Below are positions 35,834 through 49,407 of a stretch of DNA of 64,000 nucleotides, one piece after another. How positions within the stretch are numbered: the stretch's first letter is position 1; the number at the start of each line of letters is the position of its first letter. The stretch is from Nitratireductor basaltis (lineage in GTDB: Bacteria; Pseudomonadota; Alphaproteobacteria; Rhizobiales; Rhizobiaceae): the NCBI RefSeq assembly GCF_000733725.1, contig NZ_JMQM01000001.1, forward strand, positions 2,294,001 through 2,358,000. The letters run 5' to 3'. Both the position numbers and the translations under genes were made by a program. The notes below the pieces were generated by a model. It did not search any database and was not told where the DNA came from. It was given only the letters and a program-made list of their open reading frames with translations.

Positions 35834-37597
35834 ATGGCACGCATAATGCCGCGCAAGGATGTGGTCATCGTTGGGCTTGGCTGGACCGGCTCCATCGTCG
35901 CGCAGGAATTGACCGAAGAGGGGCTTGAGGTTCTAGCCCTGGAGCGCGGCGTCTGGCGGGCAACCTCCGAAGATTTTGCCGTCACCAATGCGCAGGACGA
36001 AGTGCGCTACCGCTTTCGCCATGAGCTGTTCGAGTCGTTGAGCCGCGAGACTTTGACCTTTCGCAACAACACGAACGAGATCGCCCTGCCGATGCGTCAG
36101 CTGGGCTCGTTTCTGCCGGGAACGAATGTCGGCGGGTCCGGCGTGCACTGGAACGGGCAGACCTGGCGATTCCTGCCGTCCGATTTCGTCGCGCGCTCCC
36201 ACAACGAGGAGCGCTACGGGGCACTCCCGGAAGACATGACGGTCCAGGACTGGGGTGTCACATATGACGACCTGGAGCCGCATTTCACGCAGTTCGAGTA
36301 TCTGTGCGGAATTGCCGGCAAGGCGGGCAATATCAAGGGCGAAATCCAGCTCGGCGGCAACCCGTTCGAGGGCTGGCGCTCCACCGAGTACCCCACGCCG
36401 CCCATGGACATGGTCTATGGGCCGACGCTTTTTGCCAAGGCATCCGCGGAACTCGGCTATCACCCGTTCCCCGGTCCCTCGGCCAATATGAGCCAAGCCT
36501 ACACGAACCCGCTCGGCGTTTCTCTGGCACCATGCACCTATTGCGGCTTTTGCGAGAAATTCGCCTGCGGGAATTATTCCAAGGCGACAGCAGAAACGAC
36601 CATCCTCCCGGTTCTGATGGAGAAGGAAAACTTCACGCTGCGCACCGAGTCCATGGTGCTTCGAGTGCTGACCGACAAGCAGAAGACGCGCGCAACCGGC
36701 GTGGAATACATCACCGCGGAGGGGGAACTGGTCGAGCAACCGGCCGATATCGTTATCCTCGCCGCCTATATCACGCACAATGTTCACCTGATGCTCGTGT
36801 CGGGTATCGGGCAGCCCTACAATCCCCGCACCGGTGAAGGGCTCGTCGGCAAGAACTACGCCTATCAGACCATGTCAGGTGTGACGCTGTTCTATGACGA
36901 CGATACCTGGTTCAACCCTTTCGTCGGCGCCGGTGCGCTCGGCATGTGCGTGGACGACTTCAACGGCGACAATTTCGATCACACCGGGCTCGGCTTCATC
37001 GGGGGCGGCTATCTTGCTCAGTGGCAGACCAACGGACGACCCATCGAGCACCAGCCGACACCAGAAGACACACCCTCATGGGGTGCTCGATACAAGAAGG
37101 CCGTCCGCGAGAACTACCAACACTCGATCAGCATCGGCGCGCATGGCGCCCAGATGAGCTACCGGCAGAATTATCTCGATCTCGATCCGACCTATCGCGA
37201 CGCCTATGGCCGACCGCTTCTGCGCATGACCTTCGACTTCACCGAAAACGACTACAACATGTCGAACTTCCTCACCGACAGGTTGGTGGACATCGCCAAG
37301 GTGATGAACCCGAAGAGCTACAAGGTCAGCCGCCGGGAGGGCCCCTATTCCATCGTGCCCTATCAGACCACGCACAATACCGGAGGGCATATCATGGGCG
37401 CGAGCCCGGCCGACAGCGTCACCAACCGCTACAATCAGAGTTGGGACCTGCCCAACCTGTTCCTGATGGGTGCGGGCAATTTCCCGCAGAACCCCGGCTA
37501 CAATCCGACAGGCACAGTAGCAGCGCTGGCCTACCATTCGGTGCAGGCCATTCGTGAGCAGTATCTGAGCAATCCCGGACCGCTGGTGCAGGCATGA
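35834..37597 (+). CDS. Gluconate 2-dehydrogenase-type FAD subunit (GMC oxidoreductase)
   Basis: A 587-residue flavoprotein of the GMC family. The FAD-binding motif is VIVGLGWTGSIVAQEL (about 10-25), and the C-terminal catalytic part ends with GAGNFPQNPGYNPTGTVAALAYHS. There is a cysteine-rich segment CTYCGFCEKFACG at about 235-247. No signal peptide; export probably relies on the Tat signal of the gamma subunit. It oxidises a sugar acid or polyol on the periplasmic face and passes electrons to the cytochrome encoded next. Gluconate is the usual substrate but is inferred. Confidence 0.9.
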   Translation: MARIMPRKDVVIVGLGWTGSIVAQELTEEGLEVLALERGVWRATSEDFAVTNAQDEVRYRFRHELFESLSRETLTFRNNTNEIALPMRQLGSFLPGTNVGGSGVHWNGQTWRFLPSDFVARSHNEERYGALPEDMTVQDWGVTYDDLEPHFTQFEYLCGIAGKAGNIKGEIQLGGNPFEGWRSTEYPTPPMDMVYGPTLFAKASAELGYHPFPGPSANMSQAYTNPLGVSLAPCTYCGFCEKFACGNYSKATAETTILPVLMEKENFTLRTESMVLRVLTDKQKTRATGVEYITAEGELVEQPADIVILAAYITHNVHLMLVSGIGQPYNPRTGEGLVGKNYAYQTMSGVTLFYDDDTWFNPFVGAGALGMCVDDFNGDNFDHTGLGFIGGGYLAQWQTNGRPIEHQPTPEDTPSWGARYKKAVRENYQHSISIGAHGAQMSYRQNYLDLDPTYRDAYGRPLLRMTFDFTENDYNMSNFLTDRLVDIAKVMNPKSYKVSRREGPYSIVPYQTTHNTGGHIMGASPADSVTNRYNQSWDLPNLFLMGAGNFPQNPGYNPTGTVAALAYHSVQAIREQYLSNPGPLVQA

Positions 37598-38841
37598 TGG
37601 TTAGATCAAGCAGCGTCATCTTTGCAGGAACAACGCTCGTTGGCCTCATGGCTTCCACCGCCGCCATGGCCGTCGATGCCAATGACTGGACCATGCGTCA
37701 GCGCGGACAGTATCTGACACGTGCCGGTGATTGCGCTGCCTGCCACACGGTCGACGAGAGCAAGCCGATGGCAGGCGATTACGCGTTGCCGACGCCGTTC
37801 GGCACGATCTACACGGCCAACATCACGCCGGACGAGGAAACGGGGATCGGTGCCTGGACCGCTGAAGATTTCTATCGCGCGATGAACGAGGGCATCCGAC
37901 CCAATGGAGAGCGGCTTTATCCGGCCTTTCCATACACGCATTACACGGTCGTTACGCGCGACGACAGCAATGCGATCTTTGCCTATCTGAACTCGTTGGA
38001 ACCGGTGCGCCAGCAGGTTCGCGAGCCCGATTTTCCCTGGCCCTTGAGCATGCGCTTTGCCCTGCGCGGATGGAACATGCTCAACTTCGAGGACAGGGAA
38101 TTCGAACCGGATCCGGAGCGATCCGAAGCCTGGAATCGCGGGAAATATCTTGTGGATGGATTAGGCCACTGCGCCATGTGTCATTCGCCGAAGAACATCA
38201 TCGGTGCGGTGAAGGAGGGCGACGATGCGTTTACCGGTGGCTATGCAGAGGGTTGGTGGGCCCCTTCCCTGACCAGCTCCGCTGACGACGGCATCGGCGA
38301 CTGGAGCGACCAGCAGCTCTTCGAGTTCCTCAAGCACGGACGCAATGATCGGACCGCGGCCTTCGGTCCCATGGCCGAAGTGATCGAGATTTCGACGAGC
38401 CACATGACCGACGAGGATGTGCAGGCCATCGTCGAATATATCCGCTCGATCCCCGCGCAGGACACGGAAGAGCACGAACCTCTGGATGAGGATGAACCGG
38501 AGATGCTGCTCGGCCGCACCATCTACGAGGCACAATGCTCTGCCTGCCATGCCCCTGATGGCATGGGCATCCCCGGCCAGTTTGCGGCGCTTGCGAAATC
38601 CTCGCTCGCACAGTCCTCAAACGCCACGTCTCTGGTACGCATCATACTCGAAGGTGCACGAGCGGCGCAGACCGAACGCTACCCCACGCGCCACGTCATG
38701 CCCGCATTCGAGTGGAAGCTGAATGACGAAGAGGTTGCGGCCGTGGCGACTTATGTGCGCAATGCTTTCGGCAATGCTGCGACAGCCGTGTCTGAAGATT
38801 TCGTCGAAGACACGCGTGAGGATATCCGAAAGGAGCGCTGA
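37594..38841 (+). CDS. Triheme cytochrome c subunit of membrane sugar-acid dehydrogenase
   Basis: A 415-residue secreted cytochrome with a signal peptide ending near TAAMAVDA. Three haem-binding motifs are present: CAACH (47-51), CAMCH (193-197) and CSACH (315-319), matching the cytochrome subunit of gluconate, 2-ketogluconate and similar dehydrogenases. It receives electrons from the FAD subunit and feeds ubiquinone. The start overlaps the FAD-subunit stop by four bases (ATGA). Confidence 0.93.
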   Translation: MMVRSSSVIFAGTTLVGLMASTAAMAVDANDWTMRQRGQYLTRAGDCAACHTVDESKPMAGDYALPTPFGTIYTANITPDEETGIGAWTAEDFYRAMNEGIRPNGERLYPAFPYTHYTVVTRDDSNAIFAYLNSLEPVRQQVREPDFPWPLSMRFALRGWNMLNFEDREFEPDPERSEAWNRGKYLVDGLGHCAMCHSPKNIIGAVKEGDDAFTGGYAEGWWAPSLTSSADDGIGDWSDQQLFEFLKHGRNDRTAAFGPMAEVIEISTSHMTDEDVQAIVEYIRSIPAQDTEEHEPLDEDEPEMLLGRTIYEAQCSACHAPDGMGIPGQFAALAKSSLAQSSNATSLVRIILEGARAAQTERYPTRHVMPAFEWKLNDEEVAAVATYVRNAFGNAATAVSEDFVEDTREDIRKER

Positions 38842-38876
38842 GTTCCGAGGGATGCCCGATGCAGTAGTTCTCGGTG

Positions 38877-40109
38877 CTACTTCGAGGGCGCACGAGGCGT
38901 CGGTGCACGCAGCGGCATGCGCAGCGTGAAGCGGGTTTCCATTTCGTCGCTTTTGACACGCAAGGTGCCGCCATGCGCAACCGCGATCTCGCGTGCGATG
39001 TACAGGCCAAGGCCGAGACCCTTGTGGGTTCCCCCCGGCTCTCCACGCGAGAAGGGATGGAACAGCCTTTTGCGCACCTCCGCCGGAATGGGTTTGCCGT
39101 GATTGATGACGCTGAGCACCAACCGACCGTTCTCCTCGCGCGCCTCCAGCCTGACAGGACGTTCGGGATCGCCGTGAATGACAGCATTGCCCAGCAGATT
39201 TGAAACCATCTGTGCCAGGCGATGGCGATCACACTCCACGTCGCTGCTCAGTTCAAGCTTTACAACTATCTCCCGATCGGGATTGCTCGATGCGATCTCT
39301 TCGATGACCTGCTGCAGAACCGGTGTCAGCGGCCCTGGCGGACTCCGGTCCACGGGAATGCCCTCGCCCAGGCGACCGCGCGCGAAGTCCAGAACGTCGT
39401 CGATCAGCTCGACCATGCGGTTCGTGCTCTTGCCCACCAGGCTCAGCACCTGCTCTCCGCGATCGCTCAGCTGCTCGCGAGACAATACCCGCAGGCCCGA
39501 ATCGATGGCCGCAAGCGGGTTTTTAAGGTCATGCCCTAGCACGGCTATGAACTGCTCGCGCAGGTCTCCCTGCTTTCGCTCACTCTGGAGCGCCCGTTCC
39601 AGCTTCAGCCGTTCGGCGACGGTTTCCTCAACGCGCCGTTCCAGCTCATTGTTCAGCTTTCCCAGCGCTGCATGGGCCTTCTCGGCGGCACGCCGTGCCT
39701 CCACCATTTCCCGCTCGTAGCGACGCCTCTCGGCGGCCTTGAAGACTGTAATGCGCGTGAAAAGCAGATTGCCCTGCGCATCCCGTCGCTCCATCGCATT
39801 GGCAAGCACGGGCAGGCGTTCGTCGTTGTTCGCCACCAGATCGACGGCAACCTCGTGGAAAAAGCCCTGCATGCGCAGCAGAGGGGCGAAATGCGTCTCG
39901 AAGAACATGCGACTCGGCACGCTCAGCATTTCATGGAAGGGTCGCCCCAGGATCTCCTTTGCCGACCTGTCCAGCCAGGTGCAGATGGTGGTGTTGACCT
40001 TCACCACGCGAGCGTGACGGTCCAGCGAAACATAACCGCAGGGGGCACGCTCGTAGAGATCCTCAAGATCTTCAGTCAAGCCGTCCGCCAATTGCCCGGT
40101 TGCGCTCAA
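38877..40109 (-). CDS. PAS-domain sensor histidine kinase coupled to an RsbQ-like hydrolase
   Basis: A 410-residue soluble kinase. Residues about 15-125 are a PAS domain (APCGYVSLDRHARVVKVN) with the THFAPLLRMQG segment, followed by a coiled coil (about 126-185). HisKA has the phosphoacceptor His193 in LGHDLKNPLAA; the HATPase domain has Asn308 (N box) and GLGLGL (about 364-369). There is no receiver domain and no adjacent response regulator. The start is TTG 40109, overlapping the stop of the hydrolase gene by four bases (TTGA), so the two are translated together. Confidence 0.9.
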   Translation of the reverse strand: MSATGQLADGLTEDLEDLYERAPCGYVSLDRHARVVKVNTTICTWLDRSAKEILGRPFHEMLSVPSRMFFETHFAPLLRMQGFFHEVAVDLVANNDERLPVLANAMERRDAQGNLLFTRITVFKAAERRRYEREMVEARRAAEKAHAALGKLNNELERRVEETVAERLKLERALQSERKQGDLREQFIAVLGHDLKNPLAAIDSGLRVLSREQLSDRGEQVLSLVGKSTNRMVELIDDVLDFARGRLGEGIPVDRSPPGPLTPVLQQVIEEIASSNPDREIVVKLELSSDVECDRHRLAQMVSNLLGNAVIHGDPERPVRLEAREENGRLVLSVINHGKPIPAEVRKRLFHPFSRGEPGGTHKGLGLGLYIAREIAVAHGGTLRVKSDEMETRFTLRMPLRAPTPRAPSK

Positions 40110-40894
40110 AGGAAATTCCTCATTGCACTGATGACCTCATCGGGTGCGCTCAGATGCGGGCAGTGACCTGTCGCCTCGAGCAGCGCAAACTCGCTGTTTG
40201 GAAGCTTCTCGTGCACATATTGACCCACATGCGGAGCGGCGATCACGTCTTCCTCGCATTGAAGGACCAGCGTCCGGGTATTCACGCGCGAAAGGTCATC
40301 CCTGTTGTCGGAGGTGAAGGTGACGCGGGCGAAATGACGTGCAATATCGGGATCGGTCCTGCAGAAGCTGTTCACGAGTTCCTCGGAGAGTTCAGGCCGA
40401 TCCGGATTACCCATGATCGTCGGTCCCATCGCTGCCGACCAGCCCATATGGTTGTCGTCGAGGAAATCGAGAAGCTCTTCGATCTGAGACTGCGAGAAGC
40501 CGCCCTTGTAGTCCCCTTCGTCGATGTAGCGAGGCGAAGGCCCTACCATGACTATGCTCTCAAACAGTGCGGGCGCCTTTATGGAGGCGAGAGCGCCAAT
40601 CATGGCGCTTACCGAATGGCCAACGAAGATGACGTCATTCAGTTCCAGCTCTCGGAGGATCTCGACGACATCGTCGGCATAGCCTTGCAGATCAGCGTAT
40701 TTGTCGTGGTCATAGGCGGAGAGATCCGACTTCCCGGCGCCGACATGGTCGAACAGGACGATCCTGTACTCGTCCTCGAATGCTGGATAGACCAGCCGCC
40801 ACATGTTCTGGTCGCAGCCGAAGCCGTGGGCGAACATCATCGCCTTCTCGCCAGAACCGCGGACAGCCACGTTGTTGCGATGCAAAACCGACAT
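40106..40894 (-). CDS. RsbQ/KAI2-like alpha/beta hydrolase
   Basis: A 262-residue alpha/beta hydrolase of the RsbQ/D14/KAI2 family. The marker AHGFGCDQNMWR lies at 22-33, nucleophile elbow GHSVSA gives Ser94, and Asp216 and His244 (GHCPHLSAP) complete the triad, at positions close to RsbQ (96, 219, 247 from memory). In Bacillus, RsbQ generates or handles a signal for the PAS phosphatase RsbP. Here the partner is a PAS kinase in the same operon. The gene leads the pair, with GAGGGGG before its ATG. Confidence 0.9.
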   Translation of the reverse strand: MSVLHRNNVAVRGSGEKAMMFAHGFGCDQNMWRLVYPAFEDEYRIVLFDHVGAGKSDLSAYDHDKYADLQGYADDVVEILRELELNDVIFVGHSVSAMIGALASIKAPALFESIVMVGPSPRYIDEGDYKGGFSQSQIEELLDFLDDNHMGWSAAMGPTIMGNPDRPELSEELVNSFCRTDPDIARHFARVTFTSDNRDDLSRVNTRTLVLQCEEDVIAAPHVGQYVHEKLPNSEFALLEATGHCPHLSAPDEVISAMRNFL

Positions 40895-41054
40895 AGGTGC
40901 CCCCTCGGCAGGTATTTGGAAAACGGTACCACGCAGGTTCCCTTAAAGCTATTATCCACCTGGATGAAGACGAAATCGGCAGGCCGTCCCCTCGATTTCC
41001 AGCCGCAGAACGGCTTGACAATCTCTCGTTCGAATGTTCACCATCGCGCCATTC

Positions 41055-43092
<2,038 letters not shown>

Positions 43093-43097
43093 GCGCC

Positions 43098-44084
43098 ATG
43101 CGTGTTCTGGTACGCGGGGCCGGTGTTGCCGGCCTTGCGACCGCCTGGGAGCTGACGCACCGGGGCGCAGAGGTCACTGTGGTCGAACAGGCTGCCGACC
43201 TCACTCAGGCCGCATCCTGGAAGGCAGGCGGCATGCTGGCACCCTGGTGCGAGAGCGAGAGCGCGCCGGAGATCGTGGCTCGGCTCGGGGTCCGCGCGGC
43301 TGATTGGTGGGATGCAGCACTGCCCGGTCAGGTGAAGCGTTGCGGCACACTGGTGGTCGCGCAGCCGCGTGATGCGGGCGAACTGGAGCGCTTTGCTCGA
43401 CGCACCGGCAGACACCATCAGTGGCTGGATGCGGACGGCATCGCGCGGCTGGAGCCTGCTTTGGGAGACCGGTTCCGTCGCGGCCTCCACTACGCGGACG
43501 AAGCCCATCTTGATCCGCGCAAGGCGCTTGAAGGACTGGTTTCGCAGCTGAAGTCTTTCGGTGTGGCCATCAATTTCGGTCAGGTTGAGGTGGCGGGACA
43601 CTTCGATTTCGAGATCGACTGCACCGGCTTGGCCAGCCGCCAAACGGGCTTGCGCGGCGTGCGGGGCGAGATGCTGCTTCTGGCCACGCACGAGTTGGAG
43701 CTTACCCGCCCGGTTCGCCTCATCCATCCGCGCTTTCCCCTATACATCGTGCCGCGCGGCGACGGGCGCTTCATGGTTGGCGCGACCATGATCGAGAGTG
43801 CTGCGGATGGTCCGGCGACCGCGCGCTCAATGATGGAGCTCCTGAGCGCTGCCTATGCGATTCATCCCGGATTTGGCGAGGCTGGTGTGATCGAGACGGA
43901 TGCGGGTGTGCGACCGGCCTATCCCGACAATGTTCCACGCGTCACGCGCGATGGCAAAACGATCAGCGTCAACGGGTTCTTCCGCCACGGCTTCCTGCTC
44001 GCACCCGCAATAGCGCAGCAGGCGGCGGATATGGTTTTTGCGACAACTCAGGCAAGGAGGCTTGCCCATGAAGCTCATCATTAA
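43098..44084 (+). CDS. thiO: Glycine oxidase ThiO
   Basis: A 328-residue FAD-dependent amine oxidase that supplies dehydroglycine for thiazole synthesis in place of ThiH. The dinucleotide motif [14 protein letters not shown] is near the N-terminus, then [16 protein letters not shown] and the C-terminal [13 protein letters not shown]. The frame is open from 42945 but ATG 43098, five bases after thiC, gives the family start. Its end overlaps thiS by 17 bases. Confidence 0.94.
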   Translation: MRVLVRGAGVAGLATAWELTHRGAEVTVVEQAADLTQAASWKAGGMLAPWCESESAPEIVARLGVRAADWWDAALPGQVKRCGTLVVAQPRDAGELERFARRTGRHHQWLDADGIARLEPALGDRFRRGLHYADEAHLDPRKALEGLVSQLKSFGVAINFGQVEVAGHFDFEIDCTGLASRQTGLRGVRGEMLLLATHELELTRPVRLIHPRFPLYIVPRGDGRFMVGATMIESAADGPATARSMMELLSAAYAIHPGFGEAGVIETDAGVRPAYPDNVPRVTRDGKTISVNGFFRHGFLLAPAIAQQAADMVFATTQARRLAHEAHH

Positions 44085-44265
44085 CGGATGCGAGGCTCAG
44101 GTTTCGGCGACACGGCTGGACGCGCTCATTCGCGAACTCGACCACCAGGATCAATGGGTGGCAACGGCGGTCAACGGCACGATGGTGCCGCGCGACAGGC
44201 GTGACGCCCATGCGCTCAAGGAGGGTGACCGGGTCGAAATCCTGTCGCCCATGCAGGGAGGGTGA
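44068..44265 (+). CDS. thiS: Sulfur carrier protein ThiS
   Basis: A 65-residue ubiquitin-like protein ending in the essential Gly-Gly tail (MQGG), whose C-terminus is thiocarboxylated to donate sulfur to ThiG. AAGGAGG before ATG 44068 selects this start over an upstream one. Lies between thiO and thiG, overlapping thiO. No thiF adenylyltransferase is in the operon. Confidence 0.95.
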   Translation: MKLIINGCEAQVSATRLDALIRELDHQDQWVATAVNGTMVPRDRRDAHALKEGDRVEILSPMQGG

Positions 44266-44266
44266 G

Positions 44267-45040
44267 ATGCTGACCATCTACGGCAAAACACTGTCCTCGC
44301 GGCTTTTCCTCGGCACGGCGCAATATCCCTCGCCCGCCATTCTGGCCGATGCTGCACGGGCTTCGAATCCGGCAATGCTGACCGTTTCGCTTCGCCGCGA
44401 AATGGCGGGCGGCCAGACCGGCAGCGGGTTTTGGGACGTGGTGCGTGAACTCGGCATCGACCTGTTGCCGAACACGGCCGGATGCCATTCCGCAAAAGAA
44501 GCCATCACCACCGCGCAGATGGCGCGGGAGCTTTTCGGGACGGACTGGATCAAGTTGGAGGTGATCGGGCATCACGACATGCTTCAGCCAGACGTCTTCG
44601 GCCTTGTGGAGGCGGCGCGTGCGCTGAGCGCGGAAGGCTTCAAGGTCTTCCCCTACACCACCACCGATATCGGCGTGGCGGAGCGGCTGCTGGAAGCCGG
44701 ATGCGAGGTTTTGATGCCGTGGTGCGCGCCCATCGGCTCGGCGCGCGGTCCGCAGGATGTGCAGGCATTGAAAAGCATGCGCGGCTATTTCCCCGATGTG
44801 CCGCTGGTGGTGGATGCCGGCCTTGGTCGCCCCTCCCATGCCATGACGGTGCTGGAGCATGGCTATGACGCCGTGCTTCTGAATACCGCGGTTGCAGGTG
44901 CAGACGATCCGGTCGGCATGGCGCGCGCCTTTGCACTGGCCGTCGATGCGGGCCGGCTGGCCTTTGAGAGCGGAATGCTGGAGCCACGCGACATGGCCGT
45001 GCCCTCCACGCCCACCTTCGGCATGGCGGAGTTCTCATGA
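44267..45040 (+). CDS. thiG: Thiazole synthase ThiG
   Basis: A 257-residue TIM-barrel enzyme joining deoxyxylulose phosphate, dehydroglycine and ThiS thiocarboxylate into the thiazole. Lys96 in DWIKLEV is the residue that forms the Schiff base with the sugar. NTAGC and FPYTTTD are further signatures. ATG 44267 starts two bases after thiS; the frame is open upstream but without homology. Confidence 0.97.
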   Translation: MLTIYGKTLSSRLFLGTAQYPSPAILADAARASNPAMLTVSLRREMAGGQTGSGFWDVVRELGIDLLPNTAGCHSAKEAITTAQMARELFGTDWIKLEVIGHHDMLQPDVFGLVEAARALSAEGFKVFPYTTTDIGVAERLLEAGCEVLMPWCAPIGSARGPQDVQALKSMRGYFPDVPLVVDAGLGRPSHAMTVLEHGYDAVLLNTAVAGADDPVGMARAFALAVDAGRLAFESGMLEPRDMAVPSTPTFGMAEFS

Positions 45041-45642
45041 AGCTCGACCCTTTTTATCTGATCGTCGACAGTGCCGCATGGGTGCGTCGGCTCGTGCCGC
45101 TCGGCGTGAAGCTCGTTCAGCTTCGCATCAAGGATATGGATGAGGTGCCGCTGCGCGAGGAAATCCGCGAGGCGCGGGAAATCTGCGCACGCCATCAGTG
45201 TCAGCTGATCGTGAACGACTATTGGCACATCGCCATTGAGGAGGCTTGCGACTTCGTTCATCTGGGCCAGGAAGACCTGGCCGATGCCGATCTGGACGCG
45301 ATCCGCGCGCACGGGCTGAAGCTTGGAGTCAGCACCCATGATGATGCGGAGCTAGACACCGCGCTTGCCGCCAAACCGGACTATGTTGCACTGGGACCGG
45401 TCTACCCCACCATATTGAAGAAGATGAAATGGGCGCCGCAGGGGGTCCAGAAGATCGCCACCTGGAAAGCAAGAGTCGGCGACCTGCCGCTTGTGGCCAT
45501 CGGCGGCTTGCGTCCGGAACGGCTGCCCGGCGTGTTCGCCAATGGTGCCGACAGCGCGGCGGTGGTGACCGACATCACGCTGAACCCGAACCCCGAGGCG
45601 CGCACGCGTGAATGGCTGGCGGCGACGGCTAAATGGCGGTGA
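45037..45642 (+). CDS. thiE: Thiamine phosphate synthase ThiE
   Basis: A 201-residue TIM barrel. It couples HMP-pyrophosphate with the thiazole phosphate. [31 protein letters not shown] and VAIGGL are ThiE motifs. The start overlaps thiG by four bases. The [17 protein letters not shown] loop differs from the E. coli type but is usual, as I recall, in Rhizobiales. Confidence 0.93.
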   Translation: MKLDPFYLIVDSAAWVRRLVPLGVKLVQLRIKDMDEVPLREEIREAREICARHQCQLIVNDYWHIAIEEACDFVHLGQEDLADADLDAIRAHGLKLGVSTHDDAELDTALAAKPDYVALGPVYPTILKKMKWAPQGVQKIATWKARVGDLPLVAIGGLRPERLPGVFANGADSAAVVTDITLNPNPEARTREWLAATAKWR

Positions 45643-46382
45643 AGCGGGTTCTCGTAATTGCCGGCAGCGACCCATCCGGTGGTGCCGGCATTGCACGCGA
45701 TGTCGCCACACTGGCTGCGATCGGCGTCGAAGCAGCACCTGTCATCACGGCCATCACCGCACAGACACATGAGCGTTTTGCGGGCTTTGAAGCCGTGCGG
45801 CCGGAGATGGTGCGTGCACAGATCGACGCTGCGCTGGTCAGCGGTGGGATCGGTGCGGTCAAGATCGGGATGTTGGCAACGGCAGAGATTGCCGCGCAGG
45901 TGAGCGAAGCGCTCGCGAATTGCGAGAGACTCCCCGTCGTCCTCGACCCCGTGCTGGCCTCTTCATCCGGCGGCACCCTGCTTGACGAGGAAGGGCGGCA
46001 GGTGCTGCGCGAGCGCCTGTTGCCGCGCGTCTTTCTGCTCACGCCCAATCTCGGGGAGACCGCCATTCTGACCGGCATGCCCGCAGCCCCGACAGCGGCT
46101 GGCGCGAAGGCGCAAGCGGAACGGCTGCACGCGCTCGGCTGCCGCCGGGTGCTTGTGAAGGACGGACATGGCAGCGGCGAGCAAAGCAGTGATTTGCTTT
46201 ATGTAGAGGGCGAACAGTCGGTCGCATTCTCGGCGCCGCGACGCAGTGGCAGTGCGCGTGGCACCGGCTGCACGCTTTCCAGCGCAATTGCCGGCCAGCT
46301 CGCCCGCGGCATGGCGCTGGAGGATGCAATTCGTGCGGCGCGCGCGCAGGTTCTGGCACGATTGCAGGCGGTCGCGCCCTAG
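45633..46382 (+). CDS. thiD: Hydroxymethylpyrimidine/phosphomethylpyrimidine kinase ThiD
   Basis: A 249-residue ribokinase-fold kinase that phosphorylates HMP and HMP-P. Motifs: [14 protein letters not shown] at the N-terminus, [11 protein letters not shown], and the anion hole [16 protein letters not shown] near residues 205-220. It overlaps thiE by ten bases and ends the operon. Its TAG shares the sequence CTAG with the stop of the converging GH42 gene. Confidence 0.96.
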   Translation: MAVKRVLVIAGSDPSGGAGIARDVATLAAIGVEAAPVITAITAQTHERFAGFEAVRPEMVRAQIDAALVSGGIGAVKIGMLATAEIAAQVSEALANCERLPVVLDPVLASSSGGTLLDEEGRQVLRERLLPRVFLLTPNLGETAILTGMPAAPTAAGAKAQAERLHALGCRRVLVKDGHGSGEQSSDLLYVEGEQSVAFSAPRRSGSARGTGCTLSSAIAGQLARGMALEDAIRAARAQVLARLQAVAP

Positions 46383-48306
46383 CGCCAGATCGCGACCTCC
46401 TGCGGCTTCAGGCTTTTTTCGCCGAGAATGAGTTCTGCCCCTGATGGAACATCCCAGGCTTCCGTGCCGTAGTTGAAGGCGAATGTCAGCCCTCCCCTGC
46501 GCCTGATGCGGATATGCTCGGGCAGTTCCAGAAATTCCAGTCTAGCCTCCTGTGCAAGGTTGCGCATCAGCGAGGTCAGCAGAACCTCATCCGGCCAGCA
46601 GGCGAGATAGTAGACATTGCCCTTCTTTGTCAGTGCAGGGTCGCCCTTGGCAAAACGGGCCAAAACATCCGCGTCACTTTGCAGATATTCGCGCCAGCGA
46701 ACCGCCCCACCCTTGATCGCACCTGAAACGTTCTCGCGCAGTCCCGGTCGCAAGGTGGACACCTGGGTGATGCGGTTGCCGGTCAGCTCCTGCAGGACGC
46801 CGGGTGCAAGATTTTCGGGGAAGCGGAAATTGCGATCACGCGACCCGCTGCGGGGTCCGACGAGCAATTTCGCATTCGTCTTTCGAAGTGCAGCGAGTGC
46901 CTTCTCGTCCACAATGGAAAGACACGGCACCACGACCAACGCATAGCCATCCAGCACTTCGCCGGGTCGCACGAAGTCGACATCCAGCCCCAGACGCCGC
47001 AAGGCCTCGTACCAGCGGAAGGCGAGCTCCTCATAGCGAAAGTCCTTGCCTTGCGGTTGAATGCGGGAGGTCCAGTCGGTCTGGTAGTCGAACACCATGG
47101 CCACGGGAGCGCGCTTGCTTGCCGGCAGATCGCCAAGCTTCCGGAGTTCGCGGCCAACCTGCTCTGCCTCGTGCCCGCCGACCGAAAGCTCGTCACCTTC
47201 CGGCAGATTCAGACCGGCATGCATCTGCTCCTGCGCGAAGGGCACCTGACGCCAGCGGAAATAGCTGACCACTTCCGCACCGTGCGCCAGCGCTTCCCAC
47301 GTCCACAGACGCACCATTCCCGGCTTTGGCACCGGGTTCCACGGCGCCCAGTTCACCGGTCCGGGTTGCTGCTCCATCACCCAGAAATGTCCGCGCCCCA
47401 CACCGCGATAGAGATCGTGGTGGAAGGGTGCGATATCAGGATGCGAGGTTTCCGCCCAGCGGTTTCGCTCCTCCTCGGAGAATGGAAACTTCTCGACGAA
47501 GCCGATGGGATAGCTGTCCCAGGAAGCGAAATCGAGATTGTCGCCCACCGCCCAATGGTCGAAGTCGAGCACGAAGCCCATGAAATTATGGGTGATCCAG
47601 CGCCCCGGCGAATGCTTGCGGATGATCTCGCACTGCATCCGGTCATAGGCCGCAATCTGTTCCGACTGGAAGCGCCAATAGTCGAGCCGCGCGGCGGGGT
47701 TGGCTTCGGTGACAGTGCGGACGGGGATCTCCACCTCGTCAAAGGAGCAAATCTCCATGGACCAGAAGACCGATCCCCATGCCTCGTTGAGCTGGTCGGG
47801 CGACTGGTAACGCAGGCGCAGCCAGCGGCGGAAAGCCTTCAGATCTTCCGGGCCATAGGAGAGCGCGGTGTCGTGGCAGCCATATTCGTTATCGGTCTGC
47901 CAGCCGGCCAATGCAGGATGTTCGCCATAGCGACTGGCGACTGCCTCGACGATGCGTGCGCTTTCGCGCCACCAGGTCTCGGAGGAAAAGGTATAGTGGC
48001 GGCGTGAACCAAAACCACGCACCTGCCCTTGCTCGTCATGGGGAAGAATGTCCGGATGCTCGTCCACCAGCCATTTGGGCGGTGTAGCCGTCGGGGTTCC
48101 CAGCACGATCTTGAGACCGTGACGCGCCAGCACATCCATGGCGCGGTCGAGCCAATCCCACTCGAAATGATCGCGGCGCGGCTCGATGCGCGACCAGGCG
48201 AATTCGCCAATACGCACATAGCGAATGCCCATTTCCGCCATGCGCTGCGCGTCGCGCGCCCAGACATCTTCGGACCAGTGTTCCGGATAGTAGCAAACGC
48301 CAAGCA

Positions 48307-48307
<1 letters not shown>
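46379..48307 (-). CDS. Beta-galactosidase, glycoside hydrolase family 42
   Basis: A 642-residue cytoplasmic enzyme. GH42 features: N-terminus [10 protein letters not shown], acid/base Glu141 in TDNEYG and nucleophile Glu312 in [12 protein letters not shown], the same numbers as in Thermus A4 beta-galactosidase. The trimerisation and C-terminal beta domains follow. Last gene of the galactoside operon; its start overlaps the ATPase stop (TGA sharing bases with the start). Natural substrates are probably short beta-galactosides taken up intact. Confidence 0.95.
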
Positions 48308-49404
<1,097 letters not shown>

Positions 49405-49407
49405 ATC

